64,000 nt of DNA from positions 1 through 64,000 of the forward strand of contig JAGXKN010000008.1 in the NCBI GenBank assembly GCA_018335195.1, in the 5' to 3' direction. Position numbers and translations under genes: made by a program. The notes under the pieces are model-generated. The model had not been told where the DNA came from, made no database searches, and saw only the letters and a program-made list of their open reading frames with translations. The first letter of the stretch is position 1; every line of letters begins with the position of its first letter. The stretch comes from Desulfobacterales bacterium. Its GTDB lineage: Bacteria; Desulfobacterota; Desulfobacteria; Desulfobacterales; Desulfosalsimonadaceae. Positions 56,474 through 64,000 of the stretch are shown in pieces.

Positions 56474-58255
56474 ATGGAACGCAAGAACATGAATATCCCG
56501 AATCCCAAAGAGATCGAAAAAGAAATTTCAGACTTTCTTTCCAAAAAATACGGAAATCAGGTAAAAATCGTTTCCCCGATCGTGGTGCCGGAACACGGAT
56601 CTTCCGAAGATTCCCCGGGAAAAGGCCAAAACGATCATGACGTCAATTTTGACTTAAGACCCGAAGAGCTCATCGGTTATCTGGACCAGTATATCATCCG
56701 GCAGGAAGCGGCCAAGCGGATTCTGGCCACCAAGATCTGCACCCACTTCAACCGCATCGGCTACGGCGAGCGCGCCGGGCAAGGTGGCGATTTCGAGGGG
56801 CGGATCAAGAATAACATCATCATGATCGGCCCCACGGGCGTGGGCAAGACTTACATGATCAAGCTCATCGCCAAGAAAATCGGGGTCCCTTTCGTCAAGG
56901 CAGATGCCACCAAGTTCAGCGAAACCGGATATGTGGGCGGTGATGTGGAGGACATGGTGCGCGACCTGGTCCGGGAGAGTGACAATGATATTGACCTGGC
57001 CCAGTACGGCATCGTCTACATCGACGAAATCGACAAGATCGCCGGCAGCAAGACCCACTACGGCACGGATGTTTCGAGAACCGGCGTGCAGCGGGCACTG
57101 TTAAAGCCCATGGAGGAGACCGAGGTTGAGCTTAAAAACCACAATGACCCCATTTCCATGATCCAGGAGGTGGAACAGTTCAAAAAGACCGGAAAACGGG
57201 AAAAACGTTCGGTCAATACCCGAAACATCCTGTTCATTGTCAGCGGCGCATTTTCCGAACTGCCGGAAATCGTGCGAGAACGCACCACGGACCAGTCCAT
57301 CGGCTTCGGGGCCAGAATTCAGGAATCCCCGGATGAGGCAGCCGCCCTCCACCGGGTCAAGGCGGAAGACCTGGTTGAATACGGGTTTGAATCCGAGTTC
57401 ATCGGCCGGCTGCCGGTGCGCTCCGTATTTGAGCGCCTTTCCCAACAGGATCTGCTGGAAATTTTGAAAAACCCCAACAACCCGATTATTTTGAGCAAAC
57501 GGCTCGATTTTGCCACATACGGAATTGATGCACGCTTTTCCGAGGAGGCCCTGGACATCCTTGCCCAGCGGGCTTATGATGAAAACACCGGCGCCCGGGG
57601 GCTTGTCAGCGTTATCGAGCAGGCGCTGATCCCGTTTGAAACCCGCCTGCCCTCCTTTAAAATCAGGCGACTTCCGATCACCGCCGAGGTGGTCGAAATT
57701 CCGGATAAAGTGCTTGAAAAATGGATCGCCGGCGGGGACACCGACCGGCGGGAGGCGGAATTTACCCGTATTGCCGAGCAAAACCGCAGCCGGTTGATCC
57801 AGTATCTCCGGGAAAACCGCAAGATGCTTTCCGAGCAATACGGCCTGCCGCTTTCAGAATACCGTATTGAGCGGATTTCAGACGAATACTGGAACAACGT
57901 GGTGGAAATCGGCACAGCTGTCAGTAAGATCAAGTCCTATTACGATCTGATCAAAAAGGTCGAAATTGATTTTTACAACCGGCACGATGTCAATGTCGTA
58001 CTTGAAGAAGACGCCATTGATTATATTTGCGAGCTGATGTCGAATCAATCATTGAATATCGACCAGATCTATCGTAAGCTGTCCGATGATTTTGAATACG
58101 GATTGAAATTGATACGGGAAAAAACCGGCAAAAACCGCTTTTTCATATCGAAAAACGCGCTTGCGGAGCCGGAAAAATTTTTGGACAACCTGATAAAAAC
58201 TGAATTTGCCAAGCACAACATCTCCCCGGATCTGGATACGGACCCGGTCCAATAA
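56474..58255 (+). CDS. ClpX-like AAA+ ATPase with long C-terminal extension
   Basis: A 593-residue relative of ClpX. There is no N-terminal zinc-binding domain. Instead, about 60 residues with NPKEIEKEISDFLSKKYG come before the AAA+ core. Core motifs are DQYIIRQEAAKRILA, Walker A GPTGVGKTYMIKLIA, FSETGYVGGDVEDMVRDL, Walker B YIDEIDKIAG, the IGF-type loop SIGFGARIQE, and EFIGRLPVRSVFERLS. The IGF loop suggests it may still dock on ClpP. About 165 residues after the small domain (from about 425) have no family match I know. Alternatives are a HslU relative or a specialised unfoldase. Confidence 0.88.
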   Translation: MERKNMNIPNPKEIEKEISDFLSKKYGNQVKIVSPIVVPEHGSSEDSPGKGQNDHDVNFDLRPEELIGYLDQYIIRQEAAKRILATKICTHFNRIGYGERAGQGGDFEGRIKNNIIMIGPTGVGKTYMIKLIAKKIGVPFVKADATKFSETGYVGGDVEDMVRDLVRESDNDIDLAQYGIVYIDEIDKIAGSKTHYGTDVSRTGVQRALLKPMEETEVELKNHNDPISMIQEVEQFKKTGKREKRSVNTRNILFIVSGAFSELPEIVRERTTDQSIGFGARIQESPDEAAALHRVKAEDLVEYGFESEFIGRLPVRSVFERLSQQDLLEILKNPNNPIILSKRLDFATYGIDARFSEEALDILAQRAYDENTGARGLVSVIEQALIPFETRLPSFKIRRLPITAEVVEIPDKVLEKWIAGGDTDRREAEFTRIAEQNRSRLIQYLRENRKMLSEQYGLPLSEYRIERISDEYWNNVVEIGTAVSKIKSYYDLIKKVEIDFYNRHDVNVVLEEDAIDYICELMSNQSLNIDQIYRKLSDDFEYGLKLIREKTGKNRFFISKNALAEPEKFLDNLIKTEFAKHNISPDLDTDPVQ

Positions 58256-58274
58256 AGGATGACGTGAGGCTTAG

Positions 58275-59456
58275 ATGATCGGAATTTCCAAGCTTTACTG
58301 CGGCACGGTGGAGCCCTCGGATACCCTGCGCTACGGCCGGCAATCCAAAGAAATGCCTTCGCACCTGCTCCAGTTTTCAGCAGACAAACGGCCCGTGGTG
58401 GTCTGGAATATCACCCAGCGCTGCAATCTCAGGTGTATTCACTGCTATGCTCATGCCAAGGCGGGCCTTCAGGAAAACGAGCTTTCCACCGCCGAAGGCA
58501 AGGCCTTAATTGATGACCTTGCCGAGATGGGGGCCCCTGTGCTGCTTTTGTCCGGCGGAGAACCGCTGATGCGGCCCGACTTGCCGGAACTTGCTGAATA
58601 CGCGGTCAACCGGGGGATGCGGGCCGTTATATCCACCAACGGAACCCTGATTGACCGGGATACCGCACGGGTATTAAAAGACATCGGGCTTTCCTACGTG
58701 GGCATCAGCCTGGACGGCAACAGGCAGGTTAATGACCGGTTCCGGGGAATGGAAGGCGCCTTTGACCAAGCCATGAAGGGAATCGAAAACTGTCAGGCCG
58801 CAGGCATCAAGGTCGGGCTGAGATTTACCATCAACCGGTTTAACGTGGATGAAATCCCGGGGCTTTTTGACCTTCTCGAGGAAATGGAGGTCCCCCGCAT
58901 CTGCTTTTATCACCTGGTATACGCGGGCCGCGGTTCGAGCCTGGTCAATGATGATGTCTCTCATGAAGAAACCCGGCAGATACTGGATCTGATCATGGAT
59001 CGCACCCGGGATCTCCATGACCGGGGCAAGCCCAAGGAAGTGCTCACCGTGGACAACCATGCAGACGGTCCATATATTTATCTGCGCCTGCTGCGGGAAA
59101 ATCCCGAGCGGGCCGCGGAAGTGCTCGAACTGCTGCAGATGAACGAAGGCAACAACTCGGGCCGAGGCATCGGGTGCGTGAGCTGGGACGGCGAGGTGCA
59201 TGCAGATCAGTTCTGGCGTCACCACAGTTTCGGCAATGTCCGGCAGCGGCCCTTTTCGGAAATCTGGACTGACACCTCGGCTGACCCGCTGCTGGCCAGG
59301 CTGAAGGAAAAGAAAAAGCACGTCAACGGCCGGTGCGCGAAATGCCGATGGCTTGACATCTGCGGCGGGAACTTCCGGGTTCGGGCCGAGGCGGTGACCG
59401 GCGATGTCTGGGCTCCGGATCCGGCCTGCTACCTGACAGACGAAGAAATCCAATAA
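58275..59456 (+). CDS. ahbC: radical SAM heme biosynthesis protein AhbC-like
   Basis: Likely acts on 12,18-didecarboxysiroheme, removing acetate groups to form iron-coproporphyrin III in the alternative heme pathway. The 393-residue protein has NITQRCNLRCIHCYAHAKAG as the radical SAM motif, SGGEPLMRPDLPELAEYA, SLDGNRQVNDRFRG and C-terminal cluster cysteines CAKCRWLDICGGNFRVRAE. It is followed by hemB and a second paralogue (AhbD-like), which fixes the pathway. A GTGAGG site precedes the ATG. NirJ-type enzymes are related, but the hemB neighbour and the absence of other nir genes favour AhbC. Confidence 0.88.
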   Translation: MIGISKLYCGTVEPSDTLRYGRQSKEMPSHLLQFSADKRPVVVWNITQRCNLRCIHCYAHAKAGLQENELSTAEGKALIDDLAEMGAPVLLLSGGEPLMRPDLPELAEYAVNRGMRAVISTNGTLIDRDTARVLKDIGLSYVGISLDGNRQVNDRFRGMEGAFDQAMKGIENCQAAGIKVGLRFTINRFNVDEIPGLFDLLEEMEVPRICFYHLVYAGRGSSLVNDDVSHEETRQILDLIMDRTRDLHDRGKPKEVLTVDNHADGPYIYLRLLRENPERAAEVLELLQMNEGNNSGRGIGCVSWDGEVHADQFWRHHSFGNVRQRPFSEIWTDTSADPLLARLKEKKKHVNGRCAKCRWLDICGGNFRVRAEAVTGDVWAPDPACYLTDEEIQ

Positions 59457-59477
59457 AAAAACAGCGGGGATTCAAAT

Positions 59478-60464
59478 ATGCAGTTTCCGGATTACCGGCC
59501 CAGGCGAATGCGGCAGAGCGAACCATTCCGGCGAATGATCCGCGAAACCCGCCTTTGCACGGACAATCTGATCATGCCCCTGTTTGCCGTCACCGGCAAA
59601 AACGTGCGGGAGCCCGTGGAATCCATGCCGGGTCAGTATCACATGTCCGTGGACCATGTGGCCAAAACCGCAAAAGAGGCCAAAAACCTGGCAATCCCGG
59701 CAATCATTCTCTTTGGCGTGCCGGATCAGAAAGATCCGCTGGCCACCCAAGCCTATGCCAAAGACGGTATTGTACAGCAGGCAATCCGTTCGGTAAAGGA
59801 TGAATGTCCGGATATTGGGGTAATCACGGATGTCTGTCTTTGCCAGTATACGGACCACGGACATTGCGGGATGGTGGAAAAAGGGGTGATAGATAATGAT
59901 GGATCCCTGGACCTGCTGGCCCGCACCGCCCTGTCCCATGCAGAAGCCGGGGCCGACATGGTGGCGCCTTCGGACATGATGGACGGCCGGGTGGGTTTTA
60001 TCCGGGAGATCCTGGATGAAAACGATTTTACCCACATGCCGATCATGTCCTATGCCGCCAAGTATTGTTCCGCCTATTACGGTCCGTTCCGGGAAGCGGC
60101 GCACTCGGCGCCGCAGTTCGGCGACCGGCGCACCTATCAAATGGATCCGGCCAATGCGCTGGAAGCCGTGCGCGAGGCAAGCCTCGACGTGAGCGAAGGG
60201 GCGGATGTCATCATGGTCAAGCCCGCCCTGCCCTATCTTGACATTATCAGCCGGATCCGCGAAGAAATCGATCTGCCGGTGGCCGCCTACAATGTCAGCG
60301 GCGAATACGCCATGATCCGTGCTGCCGAGAAAATGGGTTGGCTCGACGGAACCGCGGCGGCTCTGGAGACCCTGACTGCCATCAAGCGGGCCGGGGCGGA
60401 CATGATCCTGACCTATTTTGCAATGGAAGCCGCCCGGACGCTGCAAAGCGATCCGTCCGGTTAA
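59478..60464 (+). CDS. hemB: delta-aminolevulinic acid dehydratase (porphobilinogen synthase)
   Basis: Condenses two 5-aminolevulinates to porphobilinogen. The 328-residue protein has RRMRQSEPFRRMIRE at the N-terminus, DVCLCQYTDHGHCG (zinc-ligand cysteines), the Schiff-base lysines in MSYAAKYCSAYYGPFR and MVKPALPYLDII, and AAYNVSGEYAMIRAAEKMGWLDG. The zinc cysteines are intact, so it is a zinc-dependent form. It lies between the ahbC-like and ahbD-like genes. The rest of the tetrapyrrole genes are elsewhere. Confidence 0.97.
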   Translation: MQFPDYRPRRMRQSEPFRRMIRETRLCTDNLIMPLFAVTGKNVREPVESMPGQYHMSVDHVAKTAKEAKNLAIPAIILFGVPDQKDPLATQAYAKDGIVQQAIRSVKDECPDIGVITDVCLCQYTDHGHCGMVEKGVIDNDGSLDLLARTALSHAEAGADMVAPSDMMDGRVGFIREILDENDFTHMPIMSYAAKYCSAYYGPFREAAHSAPQFGDRRTYQMDPANALEAVREASLDVSEGADVIMVKPALPYLDIISRIREEIDLPVAAYNVSGEYAMIRAAEKMGWLDGTAAALETLTAIKRAGADMILTYFAMEAARTLQSDPSG

Positions 60465-60482
60465 GGCAGTGGGAAACTTATC

Positions 60483-61610
60483 GTGAATACCGAAAACCGC
60501 AGACATCCCGAAAACCGGGACACAGCCGGAACGTCTCCGGACCCGGGTAATCTGCGCCTGGTGGCCTGGGAAGTGACCCGCAACTGCAACCTGTCCTGCG
60601 TGCACTGCCGGGCAGCGGCAACATGCGGGCCTTATACCGGCGAGCTGGACACGGCTGCATCCTTTGCCCTGCTGGATCAAATCGCAGAAGTCGGCCGTCC
60701 CATCGTCATTCTCACCGGCGGCGAACCCCTGCTACGGGAGGATATCTTCGATATTGCCGCATACGGCTCCCGAAAAGGCCTGCGCATGGTCATGGCGCCC
60801 AACGGCACCCTGGTTACCCCGCAGAAGGCCAGGCAGATGATCGACTCGGGCATTGAGCGTATCAGCGTCAGCCTCGACGGCGCCACTGCGGAGGGCCATG
60901 ACGGGTTCCGGGGCGTGGACGGCGCGTTTGAAGGCGCGCTTTCCGGCATTGAGGCGGCAAAGGCCGCGGGTATTGAATTCCAGATCAATACCACCATCAC
61001 CCGATTAAATCGCGATGAGATCCCCCGAATTCTTGAACTCGCGGAAAATCTCGGGGCGGTGGCCCTGCACATCTTCCTGCTGGTACCTACCGGACGGGGA
61101 AAGTACATTGTGGATCAGGCCATCACGGCCCGGGAATATGAAGAAACGCTGAACTGGTTTTACGATCAGAAGAACAAAACCCGGCTGCAGCTCAAGGCCA
61201 CCTGTGCGCCGCACTATTATCGGATTCTGCGCCAGCGGGCCCGCAGCGAGGGCAGGCAGGTCACCTATCAGACCGATGGCCTGGATGCAGTAACCCGCGG
61301 ATGCCTGGGCGGAACCAGCTTCTGCTTTATTTCCCACAGGGGCGTGGTGCAGCCGTGCGGCTTTCTGGATCTCAACTGCGGGGAGGTGACCCGCACTTCT
61401 TTTGCCGACATCTGGCAAGATTCGGAAATTTTCCAATCCCTGCGCAACTTTGACAACCTCAAGGGCAAATGCGGAGCATGCGAGTATAAGCGGGTCTGCG
61501 GCGGATGCCGGGCAAGGGCCTACGAGGCCACCGGAGACTGGCTGGCAGAAGAGCCCCTGTGCACCCATGACCCCCTGAAAAAGGCACGCAAAAATAAGGA
61601 ATCCGGATAA
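60483..61610 (+). CDS. ahbD: radical SAM heme synthase AhbD-like
   Basis: Likely converts iron-coproporphyrin III to heme b by oxidative decarboxylation of two propionates. The 375-residue protein begins with a GTG and has WEVTRNCNLSCVHCRAAATCG, LTGGEPLLREDIFDIAAYG, SLDGATAEGHDGFRG and CGACEYKRVCGGCRARAYEATG at the C-terminus (auxiliary cluster). It is a paralogue of the ahbC-like gene 1 kb upstream. Whether this copy is AhbD or another pathway member rests on order and family only. Confidence 0.85.
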   Translation: MNTENRRHPENRDTAGTSPDPGNLRLVAWEVTRNCNLSCVHCRAAATCGPYTGELDTAASFALLDQIAEVGRPIVILTGGEPLLREDIFDIAAYGSRKGLRMVMAPNGTLVTPQKARQMIDSGIERISVSLDGATAEGHDGFRGVDGAFEGALSGIEAAKAAGIEFQINTTITRLNRDEIPRILELAENLGAVALHIFLLVPTGRGKYIVDQAITAREYEETLNWFYDQKNKTRLQLKATCAPHYYRILRQRARSEGRQVTYQTDGLDAVTRGCLGGTSFCFISHRGVVQPCGFLDLNCGEVTRTSFADIWQDSEIFQSLRNFDNLKGKCGACEYKRVCGGCRARAYEATGDWLAEEPLCTHDPLKKARKNKESG

Positions 61611-61647
61611 ACCGCAAAAAAATGCGATTTTCCAGTTCGAGGCGGCA

Positions 61648-62277
61648 ATGGAAATCAAGCAGATCTTTATTCCCAGGATGGCCAATTTTGCCTACCTGAT
61701 CGGCGATCCGGCAACCGGCACCTGTGCGGTGCTCGATCCGGCATTTGATCCCGGAAAAATCCTGAGCGAAGTGCAGGCCGGCGGATATACCGTCAAGTAC
61801 GTGATCAATACCCATGCACATTCCGATCACACTTCGGGCAACGCGAAAATCATCAGCGCCACCGGCGCACGGCTCTGCATTCACAAGGACGATGCCCGGC
61901 AGCTGGCCAAGGTGCTATCCCGGGCAATCTCCCGGGTCATGGGCGGCAAGGGCTCACCCAGAGCGGATTGTCTGCTTGCCGATCATGACGTGATTCAGCT
62001 GGGACAGATCGAGCTGCAGGTCATTCACACCCCGGGGCACACGCCCGGCTCCATTTGCATATACACGCCCGGTCACGTGTTTACCGGGGATACCCTTTTT
62101 GTCGAGGCCGTGGGCCGGACCGACCTGCCTGGAGGTTCCTTTCAGCAGATTCTGGCCTCAGTCCACGAAAGACTCTATACCATCCCCGCAGATACCTGTG
62201 TCTGGCCGGGCCACGACTATGGGCCTTCGCCCTCGTCAACCATCGGCCATGAAAAGCAGAACAATCCCCTTTCGTGA
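61648..62277 (+). CDS. MBL-fold hydrolase (glyoxalase II-like)
   Basis: A 209-residue protein with two-metal-site motifs NTHAHSDHTSGN, IHTPGHTPGSICIYTPG, FTGDTLFVEAVGRTD and VWPGHDYG. This set is common to glyoxalase II and persulfide dioxygenases. The short length and the absence of the glyoxalase II C-terminal domain favour an ETHE1-like or other small hydrolase. Substrate unknown. It precedes nagZ with a one-base gap, so the two are probably in one operon after the ahb genes. Confidence 0.85.
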   Translation: MEIKQIFIPRMANFAYLIGDPATGTCAVLDPAFDPGKILSEVQAGGYTVKYVINTHAHSDHTSGNAKIISATGARLCIHKDDARQLAKVLSRAISRVMGGKGSPRADCLLADHDVIQLGQIELQVIHTPGHTPGSICIYTPGHVFTGDTLFVEAVGRTDLPGGSFQQILASVHERLYTIPADTCVWPGHDYGPSPSSTIGHEKQNNPLS

Positions 62278-62278
62278 T

Positions 62279-63286
62279 ATGCAAATCCGGGATCTGACAC
62301 ACCGGCAAATGGCAGGCCAGCGAATCATGGCCGGATTTACCGGAACCATGTTAAATGCGGATCTCAGATATCTCATTGATACGCTCTGCGTGGGCGGCAT
62401 TATCCTGTTTTCCAGGAATATTGAAAACGCCGGCCAGGTTCAGCAGCTCTGCGCCGATGCCCGGGCATACGCCGCATCCTGCGGCAACCCGTCCCTGATC
62501 ATTGCCGTGGACCAGGAAGGGGGGCCAGTGGCACGGCTCAAGCCCCCGGATTTTACCGAGCTGCCGGCAGCCGCCCATATCCGCAATGCATCCGAAGCTG
62601 CTGAATTTGCAGGTATTGCCGCTCTTGAACTTTCCCGGGCCGGCATCAATATGAACATGGCACCGGTTCTGGACGTGACCGATCCGGCGGGCAACAGCGT
62701 AATGACCGGACGCGCATTCGGCAATGACCCGGCAAAGGTGGCGGAGATGGGCACGGCGGTGATTTCCGGCCTGCAGAAAAACGGTGTTATGGCTGTGGCC
62801 AAGCATTTCCCCGGCATCGGCAGGACATTTACGGATTCCCACGCCGACCGCCCGGATCTGGACATCTCGGCAGCGGAACTCCAGGCCCGGGACCTAATTC
62901 CGTTTTCCGCCGCCGTCCGGAACCACGCCGCCGGGATCATGCTGTCGCATGTAAGGTATGGCGCGTTTGACCCAAAGTGCCCGGCCAGCCTGTCGCCGGC
63001 GGTGGCCAGCGACCTGCTGCGCCGGAAGATGGGCTATCGGGGACTTGTGCTCACCGATGACCTGGAAATGGGTGCCATTGCCCGGTATTACGAGATGCCG
63101 GAGGCGGTTCACCAGATCCTGGAAGCAGACATCGACATCGCCCTGATCTGCCATACCATGGCAAAAATCGAAGCTGCCTTTGAAACCATTTACGCGGAAT
63201 CCGCCGGCACGAAGTATCGCCGCGGCCTGACTGAACCGGTTACCCGGATCCTTTCAACCAAGGAGCGTTATCTCGAACAGGCTTGA
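62279..63286 (+). CDS. nagZ: beta-N-acetylhexosaminidase (NagZ-like, GH3)
   Basis: Removes GlcNAc from peptidoglycan turnover products. I chose the ATG at 62279 (MQIRDLTHRQMAGQR), one base after the previous stop, giving 335 residues. The ATG at 62249 overlaps the upstream gene by 29 bases, and no strong ribosome site decides between them. Motifs: LIIAVDQEGGPVARL, AGINMNMAPVLDVTD, KHFPGIGRTFTDSHADRPDLD (the usual form is KHFPGHG, here GIG, with the DSH acid-base region kept), LVLTDDLEMGAI (nucleophile Asp). It is convergent with the next gene. Confidence 0.9.
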   Translation: MQIRDLTHRQMAGQRIMAGFTGTMLNADLRYLIDTLCVGGIILFSRNIENAGQVQQLCADARAYAASCGNPSLIIAVDQEGGPVARLKPPDFTELPAAAHIRNASEAAEFAGIAALELSRAGINMNMAPVLDVTDPAGNSVMTGRAFGNDPAKVAEMGTAVISGLQKNGVMAVAKHFPGIGRTFTDSHADRPDLDISAAELQARDLIPFSAAVRNHAAGIMLSHVRYGAFDPKCPASLSPAVASDLLRRKMGYRGLVLTDDLEMGAIARYYEMPEAVHQILEADIDIALICHTMAKIEAAFETIYAESAGTKYRRGLTEPVTRILSTKERYLEQA

Positions 63287-63287
63287 T

Positions 63288-64000
63288 TTATTGCAGGTCC
63301 TCGAGTATCTCCTGCTTCTGGTCCTGGTACTCGGACTCGGTAATCAGCCCATCTTCGTAAAGATCCTTTAAATACTCCAGCCTGTCGCGGATGCCCTCTT
63401 TGCGGGTTTCCCAGTCACCGGCCGGTTCTTCCGGCCCGGGTTTGTGCGCCTCGGGTGTTTTTTCTTTCCCGGGTTTTTTCTGCTCCGGCTTTTCGGCTGC
63501 AGATGTCTCCCCGGCAGATTCTTGCACCTGTTTTTTGCCTGCCGGCTTCACACCTTCTGCCACCCTGCGGATATCTTCGACTGGCGCCTGTATCCACATG
63601 GGGTCTGCCTTACCGTTTTCCCCCCGATGATGCCGGATATAGGGCCGATTGGCCAGAACCGGGGTGTCGGACTCGGCCACGCCGATGGAGTCCCCCTGAT
63701 TGAATTCGCTTCTTCCCTTGGGCTGGTCATCCAGGTTGACCTCCTGGTTGATCCAGGAGAAATCAATATTGAAATTCCCCCCGGCATCCACGAAAAGCGT
63801 GCCCTGCGTGATCCGGCGTTTTTGAAACAAAAGCCCCCGGCTGTAGTTAAAAGAAGTAAAATGAACCCGCTGGGTGGCATCCGCGTTTTTCAGGGCCCGG
63901 GATACCGCCGGGGCAAGCCGGTTGATCTCGCGGTTCTGAAAAACCGGCCTTTCTTCGGAGTCGCTCAAAAGCCTTGGCGTCGTCATATAAGACAGGTCAT
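63288..64000 (-). CDS. partial protein with SHOCT-like C-terminus (runs off the window)
   Basis: The visible 237 codons include an uninterrupted frame to the window edge, so the N-terminus probably lies beyond 64000. The ATG at 63986 is likely internal. The N-terminal part has mixed strands. Residues of the last third are Glu/Lys/Pro-rich, and the C-terminal RLEYLKDLYEDGLITESEYQDQKQEIL matches the SHOCT short domain (oligomerisation). Its stop is one base from the nagZ stop on the other strand. Function unknown. Confidence 0.75.
   Translation of the reverse strand, partial: DLSYMTTPRLLSDSEERPVFQNREINRLAPAVSRALKNADATQRVHFTSFNYSRGLLFQKRRITQGTLFVDAGGNFNIDFSWINQEVNLDDQPKGRSEFNQGDSIGVAESDTPVLANRPYIRHHRGENGKADPMWIQAPVEDIRRVAEGVKPAGKKQVQESAGETSAAEKPEQKKPGKEKTPEAHKPGPEEPAGDWETRKEGIRDRLEYLKDLYEDGLITESEYQDQKQEILEDLQ

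Noticed and set aside
59472-60680. 402-codon minus-strand frame opposite hemB
   Set aside because: Shadow of hemB and ahbD; no recognisable motifs and no ribosome-binding site.

Overview
This window looks like chromosomal sequence from a strictly anaerobic, probably sulfate-reducing member of the Desulfobacterota. That is an inference from gene content. The supporting genes are an archaeal-type entry to the shikimate pathway, the siroheme-dependent heme genes ahbC and ahbD around hemB, a HesB/IscA-like protein whose reading frame needs selenocysteine, FolE2, and NtrC-type regulation. Almost every stretch is dense housekeeping sequence. There is no prophage, integron, CRISPR array or large insertion sequence, but several families of short palindromic or terminal-inverted-repeat elements sit between genes.

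Layout. 1-3.8 kb: a small toxin-antitoxin-like pair and a large DUF748/AsmA-like envelope protein. 3.8-9.9 kb (minus): aromatic operon in transcription order ADH synthase, 3-dehydroquinate synthase II, aroE, aroA, aroK, aroC. A promoter, a leader peptide with a run of Phe and Tyr codons, an antiterminator/terminator pair and a second terminator precede it. 10-12.5 kb (minus): DUF4911 protein, miaB and a bifunctional nuclease domain protein. 12.6-16.5 kb: recJ, a hypothetical gene, an RNase Z-like gene and a TetR regulator. 16.7-25.2 kb (minus): ileS-lspA-lgt-holA-like and a helicase-exonuclease fusion. 25.3-27.5 kb: dtd and a DacB-type carboxypeptidase. 27.5-35.4 kb (minus): folE2, ttcA, rpoZ, greA, leuB, psd, tsaB, lon. 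35.6-47.2 kb: pilD, an HU gene, the HesB-like selenoprotein, a macro-domain protein, ndk, lepA, a rhomboid with a DnaJ-type tail, nadC, valS, an acidic hypothetical protein, rsmE and tRNA-Phe. 47.3-50.6 kb (minus): ferredoxin, lipA, lipB and a decayed lpdA::gcvPB chimera. 51-56.2 kb: a two-component pair, archaemetzincin, a GcvH-like Cys-rich protein, a candidate structured RNA and dodecin. 56.4-64 kb: a ClpX-like ATPase, ahbC-hemB-ahbD, a metallo-hydrolase, nagZ and a partial SHOCT-type protein cut by the window end.

The most notable regulatory system is the attenuator before the aromatic operon. In the transcript, positions 9729-9720 (last sense codons of the leader) are perfectly complementary to 9670-9661, which includes part of the first terminator stem. 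A ribosome stalled on the early Phe/Tyr codons would free the antiterminator, and one that reaches the stop codon would cover it. Other notable items are the selenocysteine-dependent HesB-like gene with a SECIS-like hairpin, two copies of an unrecognised element of about 200 bp whose internal hairpin is kept by covarying sequence, the lpdA::gcvPB chimeric pseudogene, and several unusual domain fusions.
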